Positions 16,585-25,402 of a DNA stretch of 64,000 nucleotides are shown here, one piece after another (position 1 is the stretch's first letter; every line of letters starts with the position of its first letter). Below the pieces are notes generated by a model that was not told the DNA's origin, made no database searches, and saw nothing but the letters and a program-made list of their open reading frames with translations. The position numbers and the translations under genes are program-made. Source of the stretch: Candidatus Alistipes avicola (GTDB taxonomy: Bacteria > Bacteroidota > Bacteroidia > Bacteroidales > Rikenellaceae); NCBI GenBank assembly GCA_019118565.1, contig DWYR01000013.1, forward strand, positions 1 to 64,000, read 5' to 3'.

Positions 16585-18312
16585 ATGAACATCGAACTCA
16601 GCGAACAGGAACAGTTGCGACGCCACTCTTTGGCCGCATTGCGAGAACTCGGAATCGAACCCTATCCGGCCGCCCGCTACGAAGTGACGGCGACAGCTAA
16701 GGAAATTGCAGAAAACTTCGACCCCGAGAAAAAAAACTACCAGGAGGTACGAATCGCCGGACGTATCATGTCGCGACGTATTATGGGTAGCGCCTCGTTC
16801 TTCGAACTGCAAGATCACACTGGCCGCATTCAGGTCTATATCCGCCGCGACGACATCTGCCCGGAGGGGGATCCGACCCTCTACAACACGGTGTTCAAGA
16901 AACTGCTCGATATCGGTGATATTATCGGAGTCGAGGGCTTCGCCTTCATCACCAACACGGGAGAGCTGTCGGTACACTGTAAGAAGTTTACGCTCATCTC
17001 CAAGTCATTGCGTCCGCTGCCGGTCGTCAAGGAGAAGGATGGACAGACCTTCGATGCCTTCACCGACCCGGAGATCCGCTACCGCCAACGCTACGTCGAT
17101 CTGATCGTCAACCCGCAGGTTCGGGACGTTTTCGTAAAACGGGCTAAGATCATGGCTGCCATGCGCGATTTCTTCAACTCCAAAGGGTATCTCGAGGTCG
17201 AAACTCCGATCCTGCAACCCATTCCGGGAGGTGCATCGGCCCGTCCTTTCATAACCCACCACAATTCACTCGACGTGGATCTCTACCTGCGAATCGCAAC
17301 GGAGCTTTACCTGAAGAAACTGATTGTCGGCGGCTATCAAGGCGTATATGAGTTCGGTAAAAACTTCCGTAATGAGGGTATGGACCGTACGCACAACCCC
17401 GAATTCACCTGTATGGAGATCTACGTTGCCTACAAGGACTACCTCTGGATGATGGAGTTCACCGAGCAGATGCTCGAGCGTGTGGCTCTGGCTGCCAACG
17501 GTTCGACGGAGGTGATGATCGACGGTCGTGAGATCTCGTTCAAGGCTCCCTTCCGCCGGGTGACGATGACCGATGCAATCCGCGAAAAGACCGGCTACGA
17601 CATCACGGGCCAGAGCGAGGAGCAACTGCGCGAGGCCTGCAAGCGTCTGAACGTTGAGATTGACGATACGATGGGTAAAGGCAAATTGATTGACGCGATC
17701 TTCGGACAATACTGCGAAGAGGAGTTGATTCAGCCGACCTTCGTGATGGATTACCCGATCGAGATGTCTCCGCTCTGCAAGCGTCACCGTTCAAACCCCA
17801 ATCTCACCGAGCGTTTCGAGCTCTTCGTAAACGGCAAGGAGCTGTGCAACGCCTACTCGGAGCTGAACGACCCGATCGATCAGCTGGAGCGTTTCCAGGA
17901 GCAGCTGCGTCTCTCGGAGAAAGGCGATGACGAGGCGATGTTCATCGACATGGATTTTGTCCGCGCCCTCGAATACGGTATGCCTTCCTGCTCGGGTATG
18001 GGTATCGGCATCGACCGACTGACGATGTTCATGACCGGCCAGACCTCTATCCAGGATGTCCTCTTCTTCCCGCAGATGCGTCCCGAAAAGAAGGCCGTAA
18101 GTGATCCCGTAGAGGCCTATACGGCCATCGGTGTTCCCGAGGAGTGGGTCCCGGTGATCCAGAAGATGGGTTATCTGACGGTCGACTCGCTGCGCAAACT
18201 CTCTGCCGGAAAGTTCTTCAATGACCTGTGCGGATTCAACAAAAAGAACAAACTGGGATTGAAGGCACCTTCGATCGAAGAGGTAAAGAAATGGTGCGAA
18301 CCCGAAGCTTAA
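16585..18312 (+). CDS. lysS: Lysyl-tRNA synthetase, class II
   Basis: Cytosolic enzyme charging tRNA-Lys, 575 residues. The N-terminal OB-fold anticodon-binding domain includes [14 protein letters not shown]. The catalytic core carries motif 2 ([15 protein letters not shown], about 262-276) and motif 3 ([12 protein letters not shown], about 470-481). About 70 residues follow the usual end at motif 3, with an Ala/Pro-rich linker and a helical tail ([19 protein letters not shown] ... KKWCEP). E. coli LysS lacks this tail; I associate it with Bacteroidetes LysS. tpiA follows after 36 nt and probably shares the transcript. Confidence 0.96.
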   Translation: MNIELSEQEQLRRHSLAALRELGIEPYPAARYEVTATAKEIAENFDPEKKNYQEVRIAGRIMSRRIMGSASFFELQDHTGRIQVYIRRDDICPEGDPTLYNTVFKKLLDIGDIIGVEGFAFITNTGELSVHCKKFTLISKSLRPLPVVKEKDGQTFDAFTDPEIRYRQRYVDLIVNPQVRDVFVKRAKIMAAMRDFFNSKGYLEVETPILQPIPGGASARPFITHHNSLDVDLYLRIATELYLKKLIVGGYQGVYEFGKNFRNEGMDRTHNPEFTCMEIYVAYKDYLWMMEFTEQMLERVALAANGSTEVMIDGREISFKAPFRRVTMTDAIREKTGYDITGQSEEQLREACKRLNVEIDDTMGKGKLIDAIFGQYCEEELIQPTFVMDYPIEMSPLCKRHRSNPNLTERFELFVNGKELCNAYSELNDPIDQLERFQEQLRLSEKGDDEAMFIDMDFVRALEYGMPSCSGMGIGIDRLTMFMTGQTSIQDVLFFPQMRPEKKAVSDPVEAYTAIGVPEEWVPVIQKMGYLTVDSLRKLSAGKFFNDLCGFNKKNKLGLKAPSIEEVKKWCEPEA

Positions 18313-18348
18313 CGAAAAAAACATTCATCAAAAAAATACAACATCATC

Positions 18349-19110
18349 ATGAGAACCAAAATCGTTGCCGGCAACTGGAAAATGAATACGCTTCCGGCGG
18401 AAGGCGTTGAACTGGCTCGCCAGATCGCAGCAGACCGTAACAGTGTCAATCCCGATGTGAAACTGATCGTCTGCCCGCCCTTCACGCATCTGTGCGGTGT
18501 AATCGAAGCGCTGAAAGGAACCGATATCGAGGTCGGTGCGCAGAATTGCGCGGCAGAGGCCGCAGGAGCCTATACCGGTGAGGTGTCGGCAGCCATGCTT
18601 GCAGCCCTCGGATGCCGTTACGTAATTCTTGGGCACTCGGAACGTCGGCAATACTACGGTGAAACTTCGGAGTCCCTGCGCCCGAAGATGGCACAGGCTT
18701 TTGCCAACAACCTTCGTCCGATCTTCTGCGTTGGCGAGAACCTTGCCGAACGAGAAGCCGGGAAACACCTCGAAGTGGTAAAGCGACAAATCGAAGAGGT
18801 TATCTTTACCCTGACTCCGGAGGAGTTCTCAAAAGTTGTGATCGCCTACGAACCGGTATGGGCGATCGGAACGGGTAAAACCGCAACGGCCGATCAGGCA
18901 CAGGAGATTCACGCCCACATTCGCACCATTCTTCGCGAGAAGTTCGGCGAAGTGGCCAACGAAACGACAATCCTGTACGGAGGCTCTTGCAAACCTGCAA
19001 ATGCCCCCGAACTGTTCGCCAAGGAGGATGTAGATGGCGGTCTGATCGGTGGCGCAGCCCTCAAGGCCCCCGATTTTCTGGGAATTGTAGAAGGTTTCCC
19101 TAAGAAGTAA
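18349..19110 (+). CDS. tpiA: Triose-phosphate isomerase
   Basis: Glycolytic TIM-barrel enzyme of 253 residues interconverting DHAP and glyceraldehyde-3-phosphate. Substrate-binding Asn9 and Lys11 (GNWKMNT), catalytic His96 (GHSERR) and catalytic Glu168 (AYEPVWAIGTG) are present, with the flexible loop after it. The phosphate-binding GGSCKPANAPEL block is near the C-terminus. Length is standard. It lies 36 nt after lysS with no promoter between. Confidence 0.97.
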   Translation: MRTKIVAGNWKMNTLPAEGVELARQIAADRNSVNPDVKLIVCPPFTHLCGVIEALKGTDIEVGAQNCAAEAAGAYTGEVSAAMLAALGCRYVILGHSERRQYYGETSESLRPKMAQAFANNLRPIFCVGENLAEREAGKHLEVVKRQIEEVIFTLTPEEFSKVVIAYEPVWAIGTGKTATADQAQEIHAHIRTILREKFGEVANETTILYGGSCKPANAPELFAKEDVDGGLIGGAALKAPDFLGIVEGFPKK

Positions 19111-19234
19111 CAATTCCTCTTTGCGGCTGATCTCCAACGACTCTTACGGCATATAGTTCCGGATGAAGAGATGTCCGGGCGAAAAAGCGTAAAAAAAAAT
19201 CGACTAAAAGAGTACAACGAGAGCACAAAATAGA

Positions 19235-19242
19235 TACTTTTG
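19235..19242 (+). promoter_or_regulatory. trp leader -7 element TACTTTTG
   Basis: TACTTTTG lies 20 nt before the leader-peptide ATG at 19263. Transcription should start near 19248. No TTTG at the -33 distance. It drives the attenuator and trpB. Confidence 0.55.
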
Positions 19243-19262
19243 TCGCAGAAAAGATAGAAAAG

Positions 19263-19337
19263 ATGAAGATTTCAATGCAATATTGGTGGTGGCACTCCTT
19301 GTTTATGACAAACAATGAGCGCATCGATATTGCATGA
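19263..19337 (+). CDS. trpL: trp leader peptide with three consecutive Trp codons
   Basis: A 24-codon reading frame starting MKISMQYWWWHSL and ending at TGA (19335-19337). Codons 8-10 (19284-19292) are TGG TGG TGG. Three Trp in a row in a short ORF, directly before a hairpin terminator and a tryptophan synthase gene, is the hallmark of ribosome-mediated attenuation. The peptide itself needs no function; ribosome stalling at the Trp codons is the signal. It follows a -7 element by 20 nt. Confidence 0.85.
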   Translation: MKISMQYWWWHSLFMTNNERIDIA

Positions 19338-19412
19338 AAAGCTCGGACAAGGTAAGTCCCATTCATCGAAAAGATACCAACCGTTGTTTGCCTCGCGAAC
19401 AACGGTTTTTTT
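19275..19412 (+). promoter_or_regulatory. Tryptophan transcription attenuator controlling trpB
   Basis: Three pairings can be read. (a) ATGCAATAT (19275-19283), just before the Trp codons, pairs perfectly with ATATTGCAT (19327-19335) at the leader stop. (b) CAAACAATG (19309-19317) pairs over 9 bp, one of them U-G, with CGTTGTTTG (19382-19390): an antiterminator. (c) AACCGTTGTT (19379-19388) pairs with AACAACGGTT (19398-19407): the terminator. (b) and (c) share bases and exclude each other. A ribosome stalled at codons 8-10 would melt (a) but leave 19309-19317 free, favouring readthrough when Trp-tRNA is scarce. A Bacteroidetes trp-leader class is known as Bacteroid-trp; membership is not tested here. 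Confidence 0.82.
19379..19412 (+). terminator. Attenuator terminator hairpin
   Basis: A 10-bp perfect stem (19379-19388 with 19398-19407), 9-nt loop, then seven U residues through 19412. It lies 37 nt before the trpB start. Confidence 0.88.
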
Positions 19413-19449
19413 ATGCCCGGAAAAACAACAAATCAAAACCAATACATTT

Positions 19450-20811
19450 ATGAAAACAAAAAAGATCATTCTCCCCGATTCCAAAATGCCGACCCATTAC
19501 TACAACATCGTCGGCGACATGAAAAACAAACCTCTCCAACCGCTACATCCGGCGACCAAGAAACCCATCACGATCGAGCAATTGAGCGGGATCTTTGCCG
19601 AAGAGCTGGCTAAACAGGAGCTCTCCACCGAGCGCTACATCGAGATTCCTGAAGAGGTACAACAGCTTTACCGAATCTATCGCTGCACCCCGATGGTTCG
19701 TGCCTATGGGCTCGAAAAGGCGCTCGATACTCCGGCCAAAATCTATTTCAAGAACGAAAGTGTCTCCCCGATCGGTTCACACAAAACCAATACGGCCATT
19801 CCGCAGGCCTACTACAACAGCAAACAGGGTATCAAACACCTGACCACCGAGACTGGTGCAGGACAATGGGGATCAGCCATGTCGATGGCAACCCAGCACT
19901 TCGGGATCGACCTGAAGGTCTTTATGGTGAAGGTAAGTTTCAACCAGAAACCCTACCGCAAACTGATGATGAACACCTATGGTGCCGATGTAATCGCCTC
20001 GCCGAGCAATACGACCGCAGCCGGACGCGCTGCACTGGCGAAGGATCCCAACGATTCGGGAAGCCTGGGTATCGCTATCTCGGAGGCAGTTGAAATGGCT
20101 ATGCAGCACCCTGAAGATACGCGCTACTGTCTGGGCAGCGTCCTGAATCACGTCGTACTGCACCAGACTATCATCGGAGAAGAGTCCCTCAAACAGATGG
20201 AGATGTTCGGTGACTATCCGGACGTTGTCATCGGATGTTTCGGAGGCGGCAGCAATTTCGGAGGTATTGGATTCCCCTTCGTTCGTGAGAATCTTATCAA
20301 TGGTAAAAAGACCCGCGTCATTGCAATCGAACCGCAATCGTGTCCGAAGCTGACGCGTGGTGAGTTCCAGTACGACTTCGGCGATACGGCAGGCCTTACC
20401 CCCCTGCTCCCGATGTATACCCTGGGGCACAACTTCCACCCGTCGGATATCCACGCCGGAGGTCTTCGCTACCACGGTGCCGGTTCGATCGTCAGCCAGT
20501 TGCTTAAAGACAAGTTGATCGAGGCTCAGGCCATCCCGCAACTCGAAACTCTGGCTGCCGGCGTGCTCTTTGCCCGCACCGAAGGGATCATACCTGCACC
20601 TGAATCGGCCCACGCAATCGCCGGCGCCATCCGTGAGGCAAAACGGGCAAAGGAGGAGGGCATTGCCAAAACGATCGTATTCAACCTTTCGGGGCACGGG
20701 CAGGTAGACCTCTATGCCTACGAGCAGTACCTCTCCGGTAAACTGAAGGATACCACCATTTCGGATGCCGAACTGCGCCGCACGATCGACGAGCTGGAGA
20801 AGATCATCTAA
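19450..20811 (+). CDS. trpB: Tryptophan synthase beta chain, TrpB2-like
   Basis: PLP enzyme of 453 residues joining indole and serine to tryptophan. The PLP lysine is Lys112 in GSHKTNTAI, and the phosphate-binding Gly loop is CFGGGSNFGG near 264. The long N-terminus (DSKMPTHYYNIVGDM, IPEEVQQLYRIYR) and length mark the TrpB2 branch rather than the roughly 400-residue TrpB1. No trpA is adjacent. The start at 19450 (MKTKKIILPDS) is chosen because an earlier in-frame ATG at 19315 lies inside the attenuator. Control by the upstream Trp attenuator indicates a real role in tryptophan supply. Confidence 0.93.
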   Translation: MKTKKIILPDSKMPTHYYNIVGDMKNKPLQPLHPATKKPITIEQLSGIFAEELAKQELSTERYIEIPEEVQQLYRIYRCTPMVRAYGLEKALDTPAKIYFKNESVSPIGSHKTNTAIPQAYYNSKQGIKHLTTETGAGQWGSAMSMATQHFGIDLKVFMVKVSFNQKPYRKLMMNTYGADVIASPSNTTAAGRAALAKDPNDSGSLGIAISEAVEMAMQHPEDTRYCLGSVLNHVVLHQTIIGEESLKQMEMFGDYPDVVIGCFGGGSNFGGIGFPFVRENLINGKKTRVIAIEPQSCPKLTRGEFQYDFGDTAGLTPLLPMYTLGHNFHPSDIHAGGLRYHGAGSIVSQLLKDKLIEAQAIPQLETLAAGVLFARTEGIIPAPESAHAIAGAIREAKRAKEEGIAKTIVFNLSGHGQVDLYAYEQYLSGKLKDTTISDAELRRTIDELEKII

Positions 20812-20849
20812 TCCGGAAAGGAACAAACTTTTCATAATCATAACAAGTG

Positions 20850-20884
20850 CGCACAGGCGGGGTCTTGCGGGATCCGCCCGTGCG
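20850..20884 (+). terminator. Probable terminator after trpB
   Basis: CGCACAGGCGG pairs with CCGCCCGTGCG (10 bp, one A-C mismatch) around a 13-nt loop. The following T tract is weak (ATTTCATTCT). The GC-rich stretch 20885-21061 beyond it holds no gene I can support. Confidence 0.5.
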
Positions 20885-21061
20885 ATTTCATTCTCCCCGG
20901 ATCGCCCCATCCGACGAATCTACTGCCCCGCACTCCGCCACTCTCTGCCCCGCACTCCCGGCCAGCGAGGGCCACATCCGGCCGGACCGGGAACGCCTCC
21001 CCGTCGGTCTTCAGGCCCGCAGGCCGGATCCAGCCCCGTCCCGGATCGGCTGCAACCAAAG

Positions 21062-21102
21062 AAAAACCGGGACGAGAGCAGACACTCTTCATCCCGGTTT
21101 TT
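21062..21102 (-). terminator. Terminator of the ribosomal supercluster, after rplQ
   Basis: AAAAACCGGGA (21062-21072) and TCCCGGTTTTT (21092-21102) form an 11-bp stem with flanking T runs on both strands. It lies about 24 nt after the rplQ stop, and a small hairpin (21101-21117) sits between. It can act bidirectionally. Confidence 0.85.
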
Positions 21103-21125
21103 ACCTCGCGGAGGTAATCCGACAA

Positions 21126-21731
21126 CTACATCTTCTTACCTACGTTGGTCTTCTTCGCTACCTTCGGAGCGGCCGTCTTCTTGGCAGCCGTTGCTTTCGG
21201 AGCAGCCGTCTTCTTGGCGGCAGGTTTCTTGGCAGGAGCCTTCTCCACCGTCTCGGCACCGTTCTCGGCTACGGCAGCGTTCTGAGCCTCGCCCGCAGCC
21301 TTCTTGCCGCGCGAACGACGCGTCTTGGGTTTAGCCTCCGTTGCGGCAGGCGTAATACCCAGCGTATAGGCCGCGTTGAAGTCGACGAACTCGATGATGC
21401 ACATATCGGCAGCATCACCCAGACGGAATCCAGTTTTCAGAATACGGGTATAACCGCCCGGACGCTCGGCGATCTTCGGCGCGATCGTACGGAACAACTC
21501 CGTTACGGCCTCCTTCTGCTTGAGGTACGAGAATACGATACGACGCGAGTGGGTCGTATCCTCTTTCGACTTGGTTACCAGCGGCTCCACGAACTGCTTC
21601 AAAGCCTTTGCCTTAGCCACGGTGGTTTCGATGCGCTTGTGCAGAATAAGCGACGAAGCCATATTCGACAGCAAAGCCTTGCGGTGTCCGGCCTGTCTGC
21701 CCAGGTGATTGAATTTTTTATTGTGTCTCAT
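21126..21731 (-). CDS. rplQ: 50S ribosomal protein L17, with long basic tail
   Basis: Large-subunit protein near the exit tunnel. The L17 core (about 1-125) starts [20 protein letters not shown] and contains [14 protein letters not shown]. The protein is 201 residues against about 125 in E. coli. The extra tail is Lys/Ala/Pro-rich (repeats of AAKKTAAPK type, 150-201) and resembles histone-H1-like low-complexity tails. It is probably disordered and RNA-binding. Last gene of the alpha operon, 2 nt after rpoA, with a terminator behind it. Confidence 0.96.
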   Translation of the reverse strand: MRHNKKFNHLGRQAGHRKALLSNMASSLILHKRIETTVAKAKALKQFVEPLVTKSKEDTTHSRRIVFSYLKQKEAVTELFRTIAPKIAERPGGYTRILKTGFRLGDAADMCIIEFVDFNAAYTLGITPAATEAKPKTRRSRGKKAAGEAQNAAVAENGAETVEKAPAKKPAAKKTAAPKATAAKKTAAPKVAKKTNVGKKM

Positions 21732-21733
21732 AA

Positions 21734-22726
21734 TTACTCTTTATCAAGTTTGTAGATTGATACATCCATTCCGAACTTCAAATTCAGGCTGGCCAGCAGC
21801 TCATCGAGCTCCATCAAGGACTTCTTACCGAAGTTACGGAATTTGAGCAGATCGTTGCGGTTGAGTTTTACCAAATCCCCCACCGTATCGACGTCTGCTG
21901 CCTTCAGGCAGTTGAGCGCGCGAACGCTCAAATCCTGATCGGCCAGTTTCGTTTTGAGGAGCTGACGCATATGCAGTACATCCTCGTCGAACTCTTCCGC
22001 TCCATTCGAATCCTCCATATTCACGGTGATCTTCTCATCGGAGAAGAGCATGAAATGCTGGATAAGAATCTTTGCGGCCTCTTTCAAAGCATCCGTCGGG
22101 TGGATCGAACCATCGGTAGTAATCTCCAAATTCAACTTCTCGTAGTCGGTTCTCTGCTCGACACGGTAGTTCTCGATCGAGTACTTCACGTTCTTGATCG
22201 GCGTGAAGATCGAGTCGATCGGGAGCGTTCCGAACTCGGCATCAGCCGGCATATTCTCCTCAGCGGGGACATAGCCACGGCCCTTGCCGATCGTCAGCCG
22301 GATCTGCATCTTCGTTCCGGGTGCCAGGTGGCAGATAACCAAATCGGGATTCAGTACCTTGAAGAACGAAAGGTAGTTCGAAATGTATCCTGCGGTCAGT
22401 TCCGTCACGCCGGCCACGTTGATCGACACCTTCTCGGCATCCTGGTTGTCAACCGTACGAGCAAATCGGATCTGTTTGAGTTTCAGGATAATGTCAATCA
22501 TTCCCTCCATCACTCCAGGGACTGCGGCAAACTCATGGTCCACGCCTGCAACCTTCACGGTCGTAATCGCATAACCCTCCAGCGAGGAGAGCAGGATACG
22601 GCGCAAAGCATTGCCGACGGTCATACCGAAACCGGGCTCCAACGGACGGAATTCGAATTTCCCGAACGAGGAGGTGGATTCGAGCATGATCACCTTTTCA
22701 GGTTTCTGAAATGCTAATATTGCCAT
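21734..22726 (-). CDS. rpoA: RNA polymerase alpha subunit
   Basis: A 330-residue alpha subunit. The N-terminal dimerisation domain carries [20 protein letters not shown], the alpha-NTD signature. The C-terminal domain (about 250-325) has the helix-hairpin-helix block [21 protein letters not shown] that contacts activators and UP elements. Order rpsK-rpsD-rpoA-rplQ is the standard alpha operon. Start and length fit the family. Confidence 0.98.
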   Translation of the reverse strand: MAILAFQKPEKVIMLESTSSFGKFEFRPLEPGFGMTVGNALRRILLSSLEGYAITTVKVAGVDHEFAAVPGVMEGMIDIILKLKQIRFARTVDNQDAEKVSINVAGVTELTAGYISNYLSFFKVLNPDLVICHLAPGTKMQIRLTIGKGRGYVPAEENMPADAEFGTLPIDSIFTPIKNVKYSIENYRVEQRTDYEKLNLEITTDGSIHPTDALKEAAKILIQHFMLFSDEKITVNMEDSNGAEEFDEDVLHMRQLLKTKLADQDLSVRALNCLKAADVDTVGDLVKLNRNDLLKFRNFGKKSLMELDELLASLNLKFGMDVSIYKLDKE

Positions 22727-22750
22727 AATATTGAATTGGTTGTTAAATTA

Positions 22751-23359
22751 CTACTTGGAGTACAACTCGACGATAAGCTGCTCCTTGATGTTTTCAGGAA
22801 TCTCCTCGCGTTCGGGACGCTGCAGGAATTTGCCGGCCATAGCCGCACCATCCCACTCCAGCCAAGCGTAACGACTTCTCGATGCGCCCGAAAGAGATGC
22901 AGTAATAACTTCCAAACTCTTCGATTTTTCACGAACCGATACGATGTCGCCCGCTTTGAGCGAATACGACGGAATATTCACCACGTTGCCGTTCACGCAA
23001 ATGTGGCAGTGCGAAACCAGCTGACGGGCAGCGGCACGCGTCGGAGCGATACCCAGACGGTATACGACGTTATCCAGACGGCACTCGAGCAGTTTCAACA
23101 GGTTCTCACCCGTGATACCGCCCATACGGGCTGCCTGCTCGTACGTACGCGAGAACTGCTTCTCCAGAAGTCCGTAGGTGCATTTTGCCTTCTGCTTCTC
23201 ATTGAGCTGCTGACCGTACTCCGATACCTTTTTGCGCTTGCGAGCCAGACCGTGCTGTCCGGGAGGAAAGTTTCTTCTTTCGAGAATTCTGTCCGCACCG
23301 AAAATAGCTTCGCCGAATTTTCTGGCGATTTTGGTTTTAGGTCCTATATATCTTCCCAT
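22751..23359 (-). CDS. rpsD: 30S ribosomal protein S4
   Basis: Primary 16S-binding protein of the 5' domain, 202 residues. It starts [17 protein letters not shown] and has the S4 RNA-binding domain near 92-155 ([31 protein letters not shown] in outline). In many bacteria S4 also represses the alpha operon. It lies between rpsK and rpoA with 54- and 24-nt spacers. Confidence 0.98.
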   Translation of the reverse strand: MGRYIGPKTKIARKFGEAIFGADRILERRNFPPGQHGLARKRKKVSEYGQQLNEKQKAKCTYGLLEKQFSRTYEQAARMGGITGENLLKLLECRLDNVVYRLGIAPTRAAARQLVSHCHICVNGNVVNIPSYSLKAGDIVSVREKSKSLEVITASLSGASRSRYAWLEWDGAAMAGKFLQRPEREEIPENIKEQLIVELYSK

Positions 23360-23413
23360 TGTATTAACTTTTTTAAATCCGATAAATTAGTTATTGCGTA
23401 AAACCTCCGTGGA

Positions 23414-23803
23414 TTATACACGACGGCGGTTAGGAGCACGGCAACCGTTGTGCGGCAGCGGAGTAACGTCGATGATCTCCATTACCTCCAGACCGGCTCC
23501 GTGAATGGTACGCACGGCAGACTCACGACCTGCACCCGGACCCTTCACATAAACCTTCACTTTACGCAGACCCATATCGTAAGCAACCTTCGCGCAGTCG
23601 GCCGATGCCGTCTGAGCTGCATAGGGAGTGTTCTTCTTCGAGCCACGGAAACCCATCTTACCGGCCGAAGACCAGCTGATTACATCGCCCACCTCGTTGG
23701 TGATGGTGATAATCACGTTGTTGAAGGTAGAGTGAACATAGGCCATACCCACGGCACCGACCTTGACAACTTTTTTCTTAACTGTTCCAGTTTTCTTTGC
23801 CAT
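23414..23803 (-). CDS. rpsK: 30S ribosomal protein S11
   Basis: Platform protein of the small subunit, 129 residues. The conserved stretches [37 protein letters not shown] and the C-terminal [15 protein letters not shown] are all present. Downstream of rpsM by 13 nt, in standard order. Confidence 0.98.
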   Translation of the reverse strand: MAKKTGTVKKKVVKVGAVGMAYVHSTFNNVIITITNEVGDVISWSSAGKMGFRGSKKNTPYAAQTASADCAKVAYDMGLRKVKVYVKGPGAGRESAVRTIHGAGLEVMEIIDVTPLPHNGCRAPNRRRV

Positions 23804-23816
23804 AACTCTCTATTTA

Positions 23817-24197
23817 TTACTTCGTTGCCTTTTTCTTGTTTGCGACGGTCTTCTTCTTACCCTTACGCGTACGAGCGTTGTTCTTGGTGCTCTGGCCGCG
23901 AACGGGAAGACCCAGACGGTGACGGATACCACGGTAGCAGCCGATATCCATCAAACGTTTGATGTTCAACTGTACCAACGAGCGGCATTCACCCTCGACC
24001 TTGATACCCAGATCCACGATTTTCGAACGGATTGCGCCGACCTGTTCATCCGACCAATCCTGCACTTTGAGGTCATAGCTAATGCCTGCCTCGTCGAGAA
24101 TTTTGCGGGCCGTCGAGCGACCGATACCATAAATATAGGTCAAGCCGATCTCGCCCCGCTTGTTTTTTGGTAAATCTACACCAACTATACGTGCCAT
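23817..24197 (-). CDS. rpsM: 30S ribosomal protein S13
   Basis: Head protein that contacts the P-site tRNA and forms inter-subunit bridges, 126 residues. It starts [19 protein letters not shown], has the [11 protein letters not shown] helix-hairpin-helix and ends in the basic tail [17 protein letters not shown] that reaches the tRNA. Follows rpmJ and precedes rpsK in standard order. Confidence 0.98.
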   Translation of the reverse strand: MARIVGVDLPKNKRGEIGLTYIYGIGRSTARKILDEAGISYDLKVQDWSDEQVGAIRSKIVDLGIKVEGECRSLVQLNIKRLMDIGCYRGIRHRLGLPVRGQSTKNNARTRKGKKKTVANKKKATK

Positions 24198-24231
24198 AAA
24201 TTTTCTCTTTCTTTAATTAATCGTTTAAACA

Positions 24232-24348
24232 TTACCCCTGGCGCATTTTAAACTTGGGATTCTTCTTGCAGATCACGTAGAGCTTGCCCTTACGTCTTAC
24301 GATCTTGCAATCCTCGCTTCTTTTCTTGATTGATGCTTTTACTTTCAT
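24232..24348 (-). CDS. rpmJ: 50S ribosomal protein L36, zinc-free form
   Basis: A 38-codon gene: [16 protein letters not shown], then a basic middle ([10 protein letters not shown]) and the end KFKMRQG. It matches L36 in length and position between infA and rpsM. The zinc-binding Cys and His of classical L36 (CxxC, C, H) are incomplete. The first Cys is Ser11 and the His is Phe, leaving Cys14 and Cys27. This is therefore a C-minus type that should not bind zinc. Confidence 0.95.
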   Translation of the reverse strand: MKVKASIKKRSEDCKIVRRKGKLYVICKKNPKFKMRQG

Positions 24349-24371
24349 GGTGTTTTGAAGCAATCTAATGT

Positions 24372-24590
24372 TTATTTGTACCTAAAGGAGATACGGCCCT
24401 TGCTCAAATCATAGGGGGTCATCTCCACTTTCACTTTATCTCCGGGCAGGATCTTGATATAGTGCATCCGCATCTTGCCCGAGATATGGGCCGTGATCAC
24501 ATGGCCGTTGTCCAGTTCCACCCGGAACATTGCGTTGGACAACGCCTCGATGATCGTACCGTCCCGTTCGATCGCAGTCTGTTTTGCCAT
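24372..24590 (-). CDS. infA: Translation initiation factor IF-1
   Basis: A 72-residue OB-fold protein that binds the A site of the 30S subunit during initiation. [37 protein letters not shown] and the C-terminal [13 protein letters not shown] are all family hallmarks. It follows map by 7 nt and precedes rpmJ, the usual place in the spc-alpha junction. Confidence 0.98.
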   Translation of the reverse strand: MAKQTAIERDGTIIEALSNAMFRVELDNGHVITAHISGKMRMHYIKILPGDKVKVEMTPYDLSKGRISFRYK

Positions 24591-24597
24591 AGAGTAC

Positions 24598-25374
24598 TTA
24601 CTTGTTTATTGCCTGTTCGATAATACTGAAATCCGTCAGCACGTCGGGTCCGTTCTTGCGAATCGCCACCGCGAACTCGTAGTGAGCCGCAGGCTTGCGA
24701 TCGCGCGTCGTGACCGTCCAACCGTCCCGACCGAAAAGGATCGCTTTTCCGCCCATGGTGATCATCGGTTCGATGCAGATGACCATTCCCTCTTTCAGGA
24801 GCGGTCCCCTGCCGCGAGCCCCGTAGTTAGGCACACCGGGGTCTTCATGCATCTTGCGACCCAAACCGTGTCCCTCCAACTCCCGGACTACGCCATAGCC
24901 GAAACTTTCGGAATACTCCTGCACAACTGCCGAAATGTCGCCCACGCGATTTCCGGCCTTCGCTTGTGCCGTACCTTTATAAAGAGCCTCTTTGGTGACT
25001 TCCATCAGTTGTCGTACTTCCTCGGCAACCTCTCCGACGGCGAACGTATAGGCCGAATCACCAACAAACCCCTTTAAAAACGTACCGCAATCCACCGAAA
25101 CGATGTCTCCTTCACGGAGGACTCTTTTGGATGACGGAATACCGTGAACCACCTCCTCATTGACCGAAATGCACAACGAGGCCGGATAGCCCTGGTATCC
25201 GAGAAAAGCAGGAACTGCTCCGTGCGAACGGATAAATTCCTCGGCGAGTGTATCCAACTGTTTGGTCGTAACGCCGGGAGCGATGTGGCGACCCACCTCG
25301 GCCAGCGTACGGCTCACGAGAAGGTTGTTCTCACGGAGCAGCTCTATCTCTTCATCGGTTTTTAAGTATATCAT
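24598..25374 (-). CDS. map: Methionine aminopeptidase, type I
   Basis: Removes the N-terminal Met from nascent proteins, 258 residues. The metal ligands of the pita-bread fold are visible: Asp in [23 protein letters not shown] (two Asp), His in [18 protein letters not shown], and Glu in CIEPMITMG and YEFAVAI. No N-terminal extension, so type Ia. Located between secY and infA as in most bacteria. Confidence 0.97.
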   Translation of the reverse strand: MIYLKTDEEIELLRENNLLVSRTLAEVGRHIAPGVTTKQLDTLAEEFIRSHGAVPAFLGYQGYPASLCISVNEEVVHGIPSSKRVLREGDIVSVDCGTFLKGFVGDSAYTFAVGEVAEEVRQLMEVTKEALYKGTAQAKAGNRVGDISAVVQEYSESFGYGVVRELEGHGLGRKMHEDPGVPNYGARGRGPLLKEGMVICIEPMITMGGKAILFGRDGWTVTTRDRKPAAHYEFAVAIRKNGPDVLTDFSIIEQAINK

Positions 25375-25402
25375 TCTTTTCAGAACTCCTTGTGTAAAAC
25401 AA

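Noticed and set aside
19315..19449. Using the upstream in-frame ATG at 19315 as the trpB start
   Set aside because: It would place the trpB N-terminus across the attenuator hairpin and leader ORF. MKTKK at 19450 is the family-like start.
20838..21125. A 95-codon minus-strand frame between trpB and rplQ
   Set aside because: It overlaps the rplQ terminator hairpin, has no recognisable features, and lies in a GC-rich spacer.
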